NCBI RefSeq assembly: GCF_029263665.1
Contig: NZ_JAJUFQ010000002.1
Location: 248,001 to 312,000 of the forward strand
Origin: Halomonas sp.
GTDB taxonomy: Bacteria > Pseudomonadota > Gammaproteobacteria > Pseudomonadales > Halomonadaceae
DNA: 64,000 bases
Direction of reading: 5' to 3'
The notes beneath the pieces were generated by a model that saw only the letters and a program-made list of their open reading frames with translations, was not told where the DNA came from and did not search any database. Made by a program: the position numbers and the translations under genes. Of the stretch, positions 54,576-64,000 are shown piece after piece; the stretch's first letter is position 1; the number at the start of each line of letters is the position of its first letter.

Positions 54576-56519
54576 GTGCCACGTATCCGTCTGTCGGGCT
54601 TCAGTCTTGATACCTTCCGTCGACAATTGGCAAATGTCGACGCGCTTCCGCAGCTATGCGTTCTAGGCGTATTGAGTGGATTGATCACTGGTAGCTTCAT
54701 GGTGTTGTTTCGTTCCTTGCTGATGCTGGGAGCTGTCGTTTTCATGCCCCATGGCGATCCGGAAGCCTTCGAGCAACTGTCAAGAACGGTACGTGTGCTG
54801 CTGCCGATCCTGGCGGTCTTCGTGATCGGTATACTGCTCTGGCGGCAACCTGCTGCTGCTCGCAAGGTGGGAGTAGGCCATGTCATCGAGCGATTGACCG
54901 ACCATCAGGGACGCTTTCCCATGCGTAACTGGATCAACCAATGGTGGATCGGTGCCTTGTCAGTGATGGGGGGACTTTCCGCGGGGCGAGAGGGACCGGC
55001 GATTCATCTTGGTGCAGCGGCTTCCAGCGGCATGGGGGAACTGCTCAGGCTACCGCATAACAGTCTTCGGGTCTTGGTGGCCTGTGGCACTGCGGCAGGC
55101 ATTTCGGCCTCCTTCAATACCCCGATTGCCGGGGTCATCTTCGCCATGGAAGTGGTGATGATGGAATACACCATCGTCGGTTTCATGCCTGTCATTCTGG
55201 CCGCTTGCATGGCCGCAGTGATATCTCAGCTGGTCTATGGTTCTGAGCCAGCCTTCGCTGTACCCGAATTGGCGATGGGGTCGCTGTTCAATTTCTACTG
55301 GATCGTCATCATGGCCTTTGGCATAGGCCTCCTGGCAGGATTGTTCCTGCATGTCGCGCGCAGTGCGCGCGTTGCCAGCTTGCCCATGTGGTTGCGCTTT
55401 GCCCTGGTGGCAGCGATGGCTGCTGCATTGGCCTGGAGTTATCCCCAGGTACAGGGGATTGGCTATGACAGCCTTTCTGATGCCTTGTTTGGCAAATTGA
55501 CCGTGGATGTATTGGTAGCCTTGGCGTTAGGCAAGCTGTTGCTCACGGCCTTCTCTGTGGCTTGTGGTGTACCGGTGAGCATCATAGGGCCAGTACTAGT
55601 GATAGGCGCTGCTGCCGGGGCACTGATGGGGCTGTTTGGCGTCTGGCTATGGCCGGGTAAAGCTGCCGATCCCGGGCTCTTCGCCATGATCGGCATGGCG
55701 GCGATGATGGGAGCCGTATTGCAGGCACCTTTGGCAGCACTGATGGCGTTGCTTGAATTGACACACCATCCGCATATTCTCTTGCCTGGCATGTTGGCTG
55801 TGGTGGTTTCTGGGCTTACGACACGTCAACTGTGTCGTTGTGATGGGATATTTATCAACATCAAGCGCAAGGGCATGCATCCGTTGCAACACCCTTTGAT
55901 GCAGGCTTTGTCTCGAGTATCGGTGCCTGCGGTCATGGAACGCAGCATTGTGCGCACCCGGCGTCGGATCGACAGGGGGCAGGCCAAGTCTTTGCTTGAA
56001 AGCAATCCCATGTGGATCCTGATCGAGCGTTCCACTGATGACAAGCCTACCTTGGCACTGAAAGCGGCAGATCTGGCGCTATGGTTGATGGAGCTGGAAA
56101 ACAAGCATGCCATCCCTTCTTCTGAGCAGGGACATGGGCAGAAGAAGGATTCCAGAGAAAAGGCCAGGCCGCCCCTGACATCTGCGGAGGATGAGGAGAT
56201 CATGGACATTGTCTCTCACGATGAGAGCGAAGATAGGAGTGGGAATCAGGAGCGTGCCGAAGATGGGGAAGGCGACGAGAGCAAGGACAGCGAGGCCGAG
56301 ACGTTGGATCTGCTGGAAATCCCTGGGCACCGTATGGACCTGGCAGCCATCTCTCTGCAGGCAACACTGTCGGAGGCTTTGATTGTACTCAATGAACGCA
56401 AGGTAGATGGGCTATACGTAGAGCACGGTTATCATGCTAGGCAGAAGAGAATTTCCGGTATCATCACTCGAGAGGCAATCGAGGCGTACTATCGCATTTC
56501 TGATTCATCCACAGCCTGA
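54576..56519 (+). CDS. CLC-family chloride channel/transporter with acidic C-terminal extension
   Basis: [26 protein letters not shown] (CLC GxxxGREGP); [23 protein letters not shown]. Confidence 0.95.
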   Translation: MPRIRLSGFSLDTFRRQLANVDALPQLCVLGVLSGLITGSFMVLFRSLLMLGAVVFMPHGDPEAFEQLSRTVRVLLPILAVFVIGILLWRQPAAARKVGVGHVIERLTDHQGRFPMRNWINQWWIGALSVMGGLSAGREGPAIHLGAAASSGMGELLRLPHNSLRVLVACGTAAGISASFNTPIAGVIFAMEVVMMEYTIVGFMPVILAACMAAVISQLVYGSEPAFAVPELAMGSLFNFYWIVIMAFGIGLLAGLFLHVARSARVASLPMWLRFALVAAMAAALAWSYPQVQGIGYDSLSDALFGKLTVDVLVALALGKLLLTAFSVACGVPVSIIGPVLVIGAAAGALMGLFGVWLWPGKAADPGLFAMIGMAAMMGAVLQAPLAALMALLELTHHPHILLPGMLAVVVSGLTTRQLCRCDGIFINIKRKGMHPLQHPLMQALSRVSVPAVMERSIVRTRRRIDRGQAKSLLESNPMWILIERSTDDKPTLALKAADLALWLMELENKHAIPSSEQGHGQKKDSREKARPPLTSAEDEEIMDIVSHDESEDRSGNQERAEDGEGDESKDSEAETLDLLEIPGHRMDLAAISLQATLSEALIVLNERKVDGLYVEHGYHARQKRISGIITREAIEAYYRISDSSTA

Positions 56520-56528
56520 GGAGCCAGT

Positions 56529-56960
56529 ATGTACCTGTGGATAAAAGCTTTTCACCTGATGGCCGTGGTAGCTTGGTTTGCTGCCCTGTTCTATCTGCCC
56601 CGTCTGTTCGTGTATCACGCCATGGCTCGGGACAAAGGCGAATACACCAGCATGGACACTTTCAAGGTCATGGAGCGCAAGCTCTATCGCGGCATCATGA
56701 CGCCCTCCATGGTGGTGTCTCTGCTCCTTGGGATCGCTCTACTATGGCTCAATCCGGCATGGCTACATATGGGCTGGTTGCATGCCAAGCTTTTCGCTGT
56801 CCTGCTGCTGATTGCCTATCATCACGTCTGCTTGATCTACATGAAGCAACTAGCGGAAGATCGCTGCCAGCGAAGCCACAAGTTTTTTCGTATATTCAAT
56901 GAGTTACCGGTTTTAATGCTGGTGGCTATTGTCATCCTTGTTGTGGTGAAGCCGTTTTGA
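56529..56960 (+). CDS. hemJ: Protoporphyrinogen oxidase HemJ-like membrane protein
   Basis: WIKAFHLMAVVAWFAALFYLPRLFVYHA; HAKLFAVLLLIAYHHVC. Confidence 0.93.
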   Translation: MYLWIKAFHLMAVVAWFAALFYLPRLFVYHAMARDKGEYTSMDTFKVMERKLYRGIMTPSMVVSLLLGIALLWLNPAWLHMGWLHAKLFAVLLLIAYHHVCLIYMKQLAEDRCQRSHKFFRIFNELPVLMLVAIVILVVVKPF

Positions 56961-56971
56961 CTGCTCTTAAC

Positions 56972-57808
56972 ATGAACTGGCAACCCAACCTACCCGGGGT
57001 CCTGGTATTGGCCGGACATGATCCCACGGGAGGAGCAGGGATTATTGCAGACTCCGAAAGCGTCTCTGCTTGCGGTGGTTGGGCCTTGACGATTCCGACC
57101 GCTCTGACCGTACAGGACTGCGATAATGTATTGGCGGTTTCGCCGGTACCCGCAGAAGGTATTCTGCAGGCTGCTGCGGCACTGGAGGCCATTCCGGTGT
57201 CTGCCATCAAGATAGGATTGATTGCTGATATTGACGTGCTGGATGCGGTGGTCGATGTCGTACGTACTCGCCCGGGCATTCCTGTCGTGGCAGACCCGGT
57301 ATTGCGCGCTGGAGGTGGCTGCGATCTGGCAACTCAGGAACTGATCGATGCTTATTGCGAGCGCTTGTTGCCTTGGGTCGACATCCTGACACCCAATCGG
57401 CACGAATTGGCGCGTCTGGCTGGAAAGGATTATCACGACGATACCGAGCGTGCGGTGAGCTTGATGCGCCAAGGCTGTCAGGCCCTGTTGGTGACGGGGA
57501 CCGATGAGCCTCTGGAGCAGGTGGCGAAGGACAAGGTAGCCCACACGCTGCATGCACCTGATGTGGATCGTCAATGGACCTGGCCGCGTCTCGATGGCCG
57601 CTACCATGGCTCTGGTTGTACCCTGGCGTCTGCGCTGGCTACACGCTTGGCCGCGGGTGAATCCCTGATTCGGGCCTGTGAACAGGCCCAGGTGTTTACC
57701 TGGCAAGCGTTGGCCCACGGCTGGCAGGCTGGCAGCGGGCAATACCTGCCTCGTCGTTTGTGGCAGATGCCTGCTCCATGCTTTTCCATGGACGAGGTCG
57801 GGTTATGA
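56972..57808 (+). CDS. thiD: Hydroxymethylpyrimidine/phosphomethylpyrimidine kinase ThiD (start chosen at MNWQPN)
   Basis: [45 protein letters not shown]. Confidence 0.94.
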   Translation: MNWQPNLPGVLVLAGHDPTGGAGIIADSESVSACGGWALTIPTALTVQDCDNVLAVSPVPAEGILQAAAALEAIPVSAIKIGLIADIDVLDAVVDVVRTRPGIPVVADPVLRAGGGCDLATQELIDAYCERLLPWVDILTPNRHELARLAGKDYHDDTERAVSLMRQGCQALLVTGTDEPLEQVAKDKVAHTLHAPDVDRQWTWPRLDGRYHGSGCTLASALATRLAAGESLIRACEQAQVFTWQALAHGWQAGSGQYLPRRLWQMPAPCFSMDEVGL

Positions 57809-57863
57809 TGAGGCCAAAGAATTATCCCGTGCTTTTCACAGAGTTATCCACAAAGAGGTTTTC

Positions 57864-59150
57864 ATGACCACATCTGCTGAGCTCTTCGAACAGGCTTGTC
57901 GGCATATTCCAGGGGGGGTCAATTCACCGGTACGAGCCTTCAAGGGGATGCACCGCCCTCCCGTGTTCATGGAGCATGCCAAGGGAGCCTACCTGTATGA
58001 TGTGGAGGGCAAGCGCTATGTCGACTATGTCGGCTCCTGGGGGCCGATGATTACCGGTCATGCTGATCCCGAAGTACTTGCCGCCGTGCGTGAAAGCCTC
58101 GACAAGGGGCTATCCTTCGGTACTCCGACGGCCGTGGAAACCACCATGGCGGACCTCATCTGCGAGATCATGCCCAACATCGAAATGGTACGCATGGTCA
58201 ACTCCGGTACTGAAGCCACCATGTCAGCGATTCGACTGGCCAGGGGGTATACCGGTCGCGACAAGATCGTGAAGTTCGAAGGTTGCTACCATGGCCATAG
58301 TGACTCGCTGCTGGTGAAAGCCGGCTCTGGAGCGCTTACCCATGGTGAGCCAAGCTCGCCTGGGGTGCCTGCTTCTCTGGCAGACCACACCATCACACTC
58401 TCTTTCAATGATATCGATGCTGTCGAGCAGTGTTTCGAGGAAGTTGGCAGCCAGATCGCATGCATTATCGTTGAGCCTGTGGCGGGCAACATGAATTGTA
58501 TTCCCCCTCAGCCAGGATTCCTGCAAACCCTGCGCAAGGTCTGTGATCGCTATGAAAGCATACTGATCTTTGATGAGGTAATGACGGGCTTTCGGGTAGC
58601 TCTCGGGGGAGCTCAGACCTATTTCGGCGTCGATCCTGACCTGACTTGCCTGGGCAAGATCGTTGGCGGTGGTATGCCGGTCGGCGCCTTCGGCGGCCGT
58701 CGCGAGATCATGTCTGAACTGTCGCCGCTGGGGCCGGTATACCAAGCGGGTACCCTGTCCGGTAATCCCCTGGCCATGGCCGCTGGTGTCGCGTTATTGA
58801 ACAAGGTGAGACAGCCTGGTTTCCATGATGCGCTGGCACAGCGGGTCGATACCTTGTGTAATGGTCTAGAGGCGCGAGCTCAGGCAGCCGGTATCGATAT
58901 GATCACTCAGCGTGCCGGAGGCATGTTTGGTGTGTTCTTCACTGCCCAGAGTCGGGTCGACAATTTTGCTCAGGCCATTGCCTGTGATGATGAAGCGTTC
59001 CGCCGCTTCTTCACTGCCATGCTTGATCGTGGAGTATATCTGGCGCCGTCTGCCTATGAGGCAGGCTTCATGTCCAGCGCCCATACTCCAGAAGACATTC
59101 AGGTGACGCTGGATGCTGCTGAGCATGCCTTTGCTCAAATGACGTCTTAG
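57864..59150 (+). CDS. hemL: Glutamate-1-semialdehyde 2,1-aminomutase (start at MTTSAELF)
   Basis: [66 protein letters not shown]. Confidence 0.98.
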   Translation: MTTSAELFEQACRHIPGGVNSPVRAFKGMHRPPVFMEHAKGAYLYDVEGKRYVDYVGSWGPMITGHADPEVLAAVRESLDKGLSFGTPTAVETTMADLICEIMPNIEMVRMVNSGTEATMSAIRLARGYTGRDKIVKFEGCYHGHSDSLLVKAGSGALTHGEPSSPGVPASLADHTITLSFNDIDAVEQCFEEVGSQIACIIVEPVAGNMNCIPPQPGFLQTLRKVCDRYESILIFDEVMTGFRVALGGAQTYFGVDPDLTCLGKIVGGGMPVGAFGGRREIMSELSPLGPVYQAGTLSGNPLAMAAGVALLNKVRQPGFHDALAQRVDTLCNGLEARAQAAGIDMITQRAGGMFGVFFTAQSRVDNFAQAIACDDEAFRRFFTAMLDRGVYLAPSAYEAGFMSSAHTPEDIQVTLDAAEHAFAQMTS

Positions 59151-59168
59151 GTCTGACAGGAGCCCACC

Positions 59169-60410
59169 ATGACTGGCAATGACGCCTCAGTGAAGGAAAC
59201 CATTCTGGACCCCTTCACCCTTGATGAACTGCTGGATGCGGTGGCCGGGTTCCATGCCGAACCCATGGAGCCAGATGCAGAACTGCCCGATCCCATGGAG
59301 GTTCTGCAGCAGCGTATCGAGTCCGAATATGCTGTGTGCAGTGCCCTGCTCACGACTGAGGATGATGTGCAGCGCTTGGCTGCCTTGAAACAATGGCTCG
59401 ACCAGGACCTTCAGCGCTTGGCGCCGATTATCGAGGCCCGTCGCGATCGTTTGCGTCCCAGCCGTTGGTACATGGAATATGCCGATGTGAGGTTGACCGA
59501 CAATGGTCGCCTGGTCATCACTCAGAGTGCCGCTCAGGATCCTGAGCCTTTTGACTATCCTGTCCTGGCCGATCCAGGACATGATTTGGCCAGCCTGCGT
59601 GTCGAGCTGGAATTGAGAAATGAGATGAGCTTGTCTCATCAGGCGCTGGATGGCTATCTGCGGCGCAGTGGCGATTATGAACTGGCACGAGTGCTGACAG
59701 TTCTTCAAGTGGTGGAAGCCATGGCCGGAATGCGTCGTGCGCTGCAACGGCGTCAGGCTGGCGGCAATGAGCGCCCGTCCCTGGCGGCAGAAACCATGAA
59801 GACGTTTCGCCGTTACCTTGGGTTGGCCGAGCGACACGCAGAATTCCGTTTTCCTCCCTTGATCATCGGTGTGGGAGTATCCGGTAGCGGTAAGAGTCGG
59901 TTCACGAAAGCCATTGTCGGGCGTCTTGGGGCTGTGCGCTTGAGTTCCGACTCGCAGCGTCTTGCCTTGCATGGACTGAATCCACTGGAGCGTGATTCGC
60001 ATACGTCTGTGGATATCTATAGTCGTGAAGCTACCGAAAAGACATACCAGCGCCTGGCCGCCTGTGCCGGTATCCTGCTGGATGCAGGGTTCATGGTGTG
60101 TGTCGATGGGACTTTCCTTGAACGCAAGCAGCGTGATCTGCTGCGCTGGCAGGCGGAAGCCAGGGGCCTGCCAGTATTGATTGTCAGTTTCGAGGCTGAT
60201 GAAGAGACGCTACGTCAGCGTATCAGCAAGCGTGCCCGCCGCAATCAGAAGAATGAATCGTTGAGTCTTGCAGTACTTGCTGCTCAGCAGGATTCCTTCG
60301 AAGCTTTCACTGAAGAAGAGCGTCTGCATCTGGTGCATCTCGACAGTACGGCCAATAATGCGGCCGAAACACTGGCCAGTCTGATCGAAGAGCACATTCG
60401 TATGCTGTGA
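59169..60410 (+). CDS. Predicted AAA/P-loop kinase (COG0645-like C-terminal domain)
   Basis: Walker A IIGVGVSGSGKSRFTKAI; VRLSSDSQR; CVDGTFLERKQRDLL; N-terminal ~220 aa not confidently assigned. Confidence 0.8.
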   Translation: MTGNDASVKETILDPFTLDELLDAVAGFHAEPMEPDAELPDPMEVLQQRIESEYAVCSALLTTEDDVQRLAALKQWLDQDLQRLAPIIEARRDRLRPSRWYMEYADVRLTDNGRLVITQSAAQDPEPFDYPVLADPGHDLASLRVELELRNEMSLSHQALDGYLRRSGDYELARVLTVLQVVEAMAGMRRALQRRQAGGNERPSLAAETMKTFRRYLGLAERHAEFRFPPLIIGVGVSGSGKSRFTKAIVGRLGAVRLSSDSQRLALHGLNPLERDSHTSVDIYSREATEKTYQRLAACAGILLDAGFMVCVDGTFLERKQRDLLRWQAEARGLPVLIVSFEADEETLRQRISKRARRNQKNESLSLAVLAAQQDSFEAFTEEERLHLVHLDSTANNAAETLASLIEEHIRML

Positions 60411-60436
60411 TCGCATGACGTTGACGTGCACACAAG

Positions 60437-60461
60437 AAACCGGGATCTGGGATCCCGGTTT
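60437..60461 (+). terminator. Terminator of the hemJ-thiD-hemL-kinase side
   Basis: AAACCGGGATC-tgg-GATCCCGGTTT then TCTT. Confidence 0.88.
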
Positions 60462-60470
60462 TCTTATGCC

Positions 60471-60479
60471 TGTGGATAA
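60471..60479 (-). other. Isolated perfect DnaA box
   Basis: TGTGGATAA (reverse of TTATCCACA). Confidence 0.6.
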
Positions 60480-60554
60480 GTCATTGTTCCAAGAACACTG
60501 TCGTCATCCATACTCGAACCATCGATGAGATGGAGATGGTTCAAGCCCTATCCG

Positions 60555-61229
60555 TCAACTGCCAGTGCTGGTGTGGTGGCGCGGAGGTGGTGTTCCCAGG
60601 TTTTGGCGGGCCCAGTTGACGGCTTGAAGCCGGTTGCTGACACGGATTTTCTTGAACACATTGTAAAGATGAGACTTCACGGTGTGTTCGCTGACACACA
60701 GGCGTTCGGCGATTTCCATGTTGGAGGCTCCCGAGCCAAGCAGCCCGATGATCTCCATCTCCCGCTGCGTCAGGCCACAGGCAGGACGATAGGCATTCAA
60801 CTGCTGGCGCCGGGAGAACTCGATCAGACGGGTCATCAGTGGCCGGGACATCCACAGCTCATCGCTTTCGAACAGTCGGGAAATTCCCTTGCAGATACGC
60901 TCCAGGCTGTCCTGACGATAGAAAACACCGCGCAGATGCATGAAGGAGAGAACCTCCAGAGCATGTTCCTCATCACGCAGGTTGAAGGCCGTGAGAATCA
61001 ATTCAATGCTCTGGGCCACCTGGTCCTGCCAATGCTGCATGGCATTGTCATCAACATGATCAGCATCCATCAGTACCAGTGTCCTGGTGGCCGCATTGGC
61101 ATCAAGAACATCTATAGGTGCTGCGATGGATACAGGGCAGTGGAACTGCTCCTGAATGTAGTTGATGAACAGCAGTGACTGGGGATTGTGGTCCGTTACC
61201 AGTACGATCTGCGCAGTAGTGTCATTCAT
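60555..61229 (-). CDS. LuxR-family response regulator, CsgD/VpsT-like
   Basis: C-terminal HTH LTQREMEIIGLLGSGASNMEIAERLCVSEHTVKSHLYNVFKKIRVSNRLQAVNWA; WMSR motif at aa 126-129. Confidence 0.92.
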   Translation of the reverse strand: MNDTTAQIVLVTDHNPQSLLFINYIQEQFHCPVSIAAPIDVLDANAATRTLVLMDADHVDDNAMQHWQDQVAQSIELILTAFNLRDEEHALEVLSFMHLRGVFYRQDSLERICKGISRLFESDELWMSRPLMTRLIEFSRRQQLNAYRPACGLTQREMEIIGLLGSGASNMEIAERLCVSEHTVKSHLYNVFKKIRVSNRLQAVNWARQNLGTPPPRHHTSTGS

Positions 61230-61569
61230 CTCAGCCGCCTCCTTACCATCCTACGATCTCCGCCTGTCAGGGATGGTCTGACACAGGGGGAAGAGAGGAT
61301 CATTCTGGACCTTCCTTGGTCATTGTGTAAGATTATGTAACCAATTCACAGTGCCATTAGGAAAAATCTATCCTTAATGATGAATATTCTAGTTCTTATG
61401 CTTTGATTCTAAAGAATTAGCATGCTGATGAATCTCTCCTCTATTCAAGTCATGAGGGAATGTCAATATCGAGACTTGCGCGGGACAACGGAGAGGCATG
61501 CTAAAGTATCGCCAGCCGAGGCGTTCTGCCGTCGGCATCATCCACCGGTCATTCCAAGAAAGCGCTCTC

Positions 61570-62193
61570 ATGTCCCAATCCTTTCCCTCTTCCACAGAAC
61601 TTGTCCTGGCCAGCGGCAATGCGGGCAAGCTGAAAGAACTCTCGGCCCTGCTCCGCCCTCTGGGTATAGATGTTCGAGCTCAGTCTGAATTCAATGTTCC
61701 CGAAGTCGATGAAACCGGGGCCACTTTCGTCGAGAATGCCTTGCTCAAGGCTCGTGAAGCCTGCCGTATCAGTGGGCGCCCCGCATTGGCAGATGACTCT
61801 GGTCTGGCGGTAGACGCATTGGGGGGCCAGCCAGGTATCTATTCCGCGCGTTATGCCGGCGAACCGAAGAGCGATGAGCGCAACAATGCCAAGTTGCTCG
61901 ATGCACTGCGTGATGTGCCGGAGGGGCAACGTGGTGCCAGTTACTGGTGTGTGCTGGTATTGCTGCGCCACGCCGAGGATCCTGTTCCGCTGATTGTTCA
62001 GGAACATTGGCATGGCGAAATTCTTGCTCACCCGCGTGGTGATGGTGGTTTTGGCTATGATCCCTTGTTCTGGATACCGGAGAGTGGCATGACAGCGGCT
62101 GAGCTCAGCGGTGAAGAAAAAAATCGTCTCAGTCATCGAGGGCGTGCAATGGCGACACTACTGTCGCGCCTCGAAGGTATCTCCGCTCTGTGA
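61570..62193 (+). CDS. rdgB: XTP/dITP diphosphatase RdgB (HAM1)
   Basis: [53 protein letters not shown]. Confidence 0.97.
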   Translation: MSQSFPSSTELVLASGNAGKLKELSALLRPLGIDVRAQSEFNVPEVDETGATFVENALLKAREACRISGRPALADDSGLAVDALGGQPGIYSARYAGEPKSDERNNAKLLDALRDVPEGQRGASYWCVLVLLRHAEDPVPLIVQEHWHGEILAHPRGDGGFGYDPLFWIPESGMTAAELSGEEKNRLSHRGRAMATLLSRLEGISAL

Positions 62194-62221
62194 TGGCCGG
62201 ATAATGTGCGATGATCAGGCA

Positions 62222-63409
62222 ATGAACGCTACCCTCCCCCCTCTGGCTTTGTATGTTCACGTACCTTGGTGCGTGCGCAAGTGCCCTTATTGTGATTTCA
62301 ATTCCCATGGTATCGGGCGTTCTGACGGCAAGGGCCGGGAGGCGTTACCGGAGCAGGACTATCTGGCCGCACTGATTGCTGATCTCGAGGCCGACATGGC
62401 GTTGGCAGGCAATCGCCACTTGCGCAGCATCTTTATCGGTGGAGGGACGCCGAGCCTGATGTCGGGGGATTTCTATCGTCGATTATTGGCGGCAGTCGCG
62501 CAGCGGATCCCCTTTAGCGACGATATCGAGATTACCCTGGAAGCCAACCCCGGGACTTTGGAGCGCGGACGCTTTGCGGCCTATCGCGAGGCGGGTATCA
62601 ATCGTCTGTCGTTGGGAGTGCAGAGCTTTCAGGATGCTCAACTGAAAGCGCTTGGACGCATTCATGATGGGGATGATGCATTGCTGGCAGTGGCCGAGGC
62701 GCGCGAGGCCGGTTTCGATAATATCAACCTGGACCTGATGCATGGTTTGCCAGGGCAGACGCCAGAGTCTGCCCTGGCCGATCTTGACCAGGCTCTGGAA
62801 CTGGCACCAGAGCACCTGTCCTGGTATCAACTGACGGTGGAGCCCAACACCGAGTTCCATTCCCATCCGCCAGTATTACCCGATGATGAGATTTTGTGGG
62901 ATATACAGGACCTGGGACATGCCCGCCTGGAGCAGGCAGGTCTGCGTCGTTATGAGATTTCCGCTTATACCCGGCCCGGGCGGCATGCCCGGCATAATCT
63001 CAATTACTGGAATTTTGGCGACTACCTAGGCATCGGCGCTGGAGCCCATGCCAAGCTGAGCCGATGGGATGCCGACAGACTGTACATCGAGCGGCGCTGG
63101 AAGACCCGCCAGCCTGATGCCTACCTGCGCCGTCTGCAGGACCCTCGTGGTTTCGTTGCCGGGGCTCGAACCATCGGTGACGATGACATCTTGATCGAGT
63201 TCGCCATGAATGCCTTGCGTCTGGTCGATGGAGTGGCACTGTCCACTTGGCAGGCACATACCGGCCGGCCGCAGGGTGAGCTGGAAAAGTGTCTCCATGT
63301 AGCGAGAGAAAAAGGACTTCTTGTGCAAGACCGCGAGAGACTGCAAGCTACGCCTCAAGGTCTATTATTCTTGAACGACCTTCTTGCGCTGCTCTCTGAG
63401 GATGAATAA
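62222..63409 (+). CDS. hemW: Radical SAM heme chaperone HemW
   Basis: LALYVHVPWCVRKCPYCDFNSHG; IFIGGGTPSLM; GIGAGAHAKLS. Confidence 0.96.
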   Translation: MNATLPPLALYVHVPWCVRKCPYCDFNSHGIGRSDGKGREALPEQDYLAALIADLEADMALAGNRHLRSIFIGGGTPSLMSGDFYRRLLAAVAQRIPFSDDIEITLEANPGTLERGRFAAYREAGINRLSLGVQSFQDAQLKALGRIHDGDDALLAVAEAREAGFDNINLDLMHGLPGQTPESALADLDQALELAPEHLSWYQLTVEPNTEFHSHPPVLPDDEILWDIQDLGHARLEQAGLRRYEISAYTRPGRHARHNLNYWNFGDYLGIGAGAHAKLSRWDADRLYIERRWKTRQPDAYLRRLQDPRGFVAGARTIGDDDILIEFAMNALRLVDGVALSTWQAHTGRPQGELEKCLHVAREKGLLVQDRERLQATPQGLLFLNDLLALLSEDE

Positions 63410-63437
63410 TCGAGCAGCTTCACTATCGAGCTAACAT

Positions 63438-63467
63438 CATCGCGTTTAATACCATCGCGTTTAATAA
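63438..63467. repeat. 15-bp tandem duplication CATCGCGTTTAATAM x2
   Basis: One mismatch between copies; upstream of the lipoprotein gene. Confidence 0.93.
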
Positions 63468-63486
63468 AGTCAGGAGACGTTGACGC

Positions 63487-64000
63487 ATGAGCCGTACCAC
63501 CCGACTGATTGCCCCCCTGGCCGCCGCTGCCCTTCTTGCTGGTTGTGCTTCATCATCCCCCTATTCTGGACAGCAGACTGATCGCAACAATACCGGTATT
63601 GGCGCTGCTGTAGGTGCTGTTGTAGGTGCTGCCGCTGGAGCCATCAGTGGTGATGGCAGCACCAGCAAGCGTGACCGTGCCCTGATCGGTGCTGCTGCCG
63701 GCGCTGCCGTAGGCGGTGGTATCGGCGCTTACATGGACAAGCAGGAACGCGAGTTGCGCCAAAGCATGCAAGGCACCGGTATCGAGGTTGATCGTCAGGG
63801 CGATAATATCGTGCTCAACATGCCGAGCAGCGTCACCTTCGGCTTCGACTCATCCGATCTTACCGGTAATGCCACCACGGCATTGAATGATGTGGCCAAC
63901 GTTCTGACCCAGTATCCGGAAACCACCATCAACATTGCAGGTCATACCGATTCCACAGGGGATGCCGGCTACAATCAGAAATTGTCCGAGCGTCGTGCCC
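63487..64000 (+). CDS. OmpA-family lipoprotein, 3'-truncated by window edge
   Basis: Lipobox LAAAALLAGCASS; glycine-zipper AVGAVVGAAAGA; OmpA-like VTFGFDSSDLTGNATTALNDVA...INIAGHTDSTGDAGYNQKLSERRA. Confidence 0.93.
   Translation, partial: MSRTTRLIAPLAAAALLAGCASSSPYSGQQTDRNNTGIGAAVGAVVGAAAGAISGDGSTSKRDRALIGAAAGAAVGGGIGAYMDKQERELRQSMQGTGIEVDRQGDNIVLNMPSSVTFGFDSSDLTGNATTALNDVANVLTQYPETTINIAGHTDSTGDAGYNQKLSERRA

Overview
The window is about 64 kb of a gammaproteobacterial chromosome; gene content and synteny look Halomonadaceae/Pseudomonas-like (inference). It contains a probable replication origin at ~49.96-50.34 kb, next to mnmG-rsmG-parA-parB-atpIBEFHAGDC. Other supported content: oxyR(partial)-recG-HU, ubiC-ubiA, a Pho cluster (phoBR, cysZ, phoU-pstBAC, pstS-like) with two Pho boxes, an orphan TRAP binding protein, uvrD, hexR, an NSS transporter, a DUF72 protein, a MATE transporter, a complete chaperone-usher fimbrial operon directly downstream of glmS, glmU, apbE, uppP, mgtE, a polar amino-acid ABC transporter, erpA, argC, a CLC channel, hemJ, thiD, hemL, a predicted kinase, a CsgD/VpsT-like regulator, rdgB, hemW and the start of an OmpA-like lipoprotein. 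No rRNA, tRNA, CRISPR array, transposase or phage gene was recognised. The most unusual feature is the intergenic DNA. There are three near-perfect heptamer arrays (GTAAGCG x15, GTAAGCC x13, GTAGCTC x8), degenerate relatives of them, and at least ten short tandem duplications (10-18 bp units), several of which duplicate a stop codon. I see this as the best candidate for an undescribed phenomenon, but its function is unknown and it may be purely mutational.
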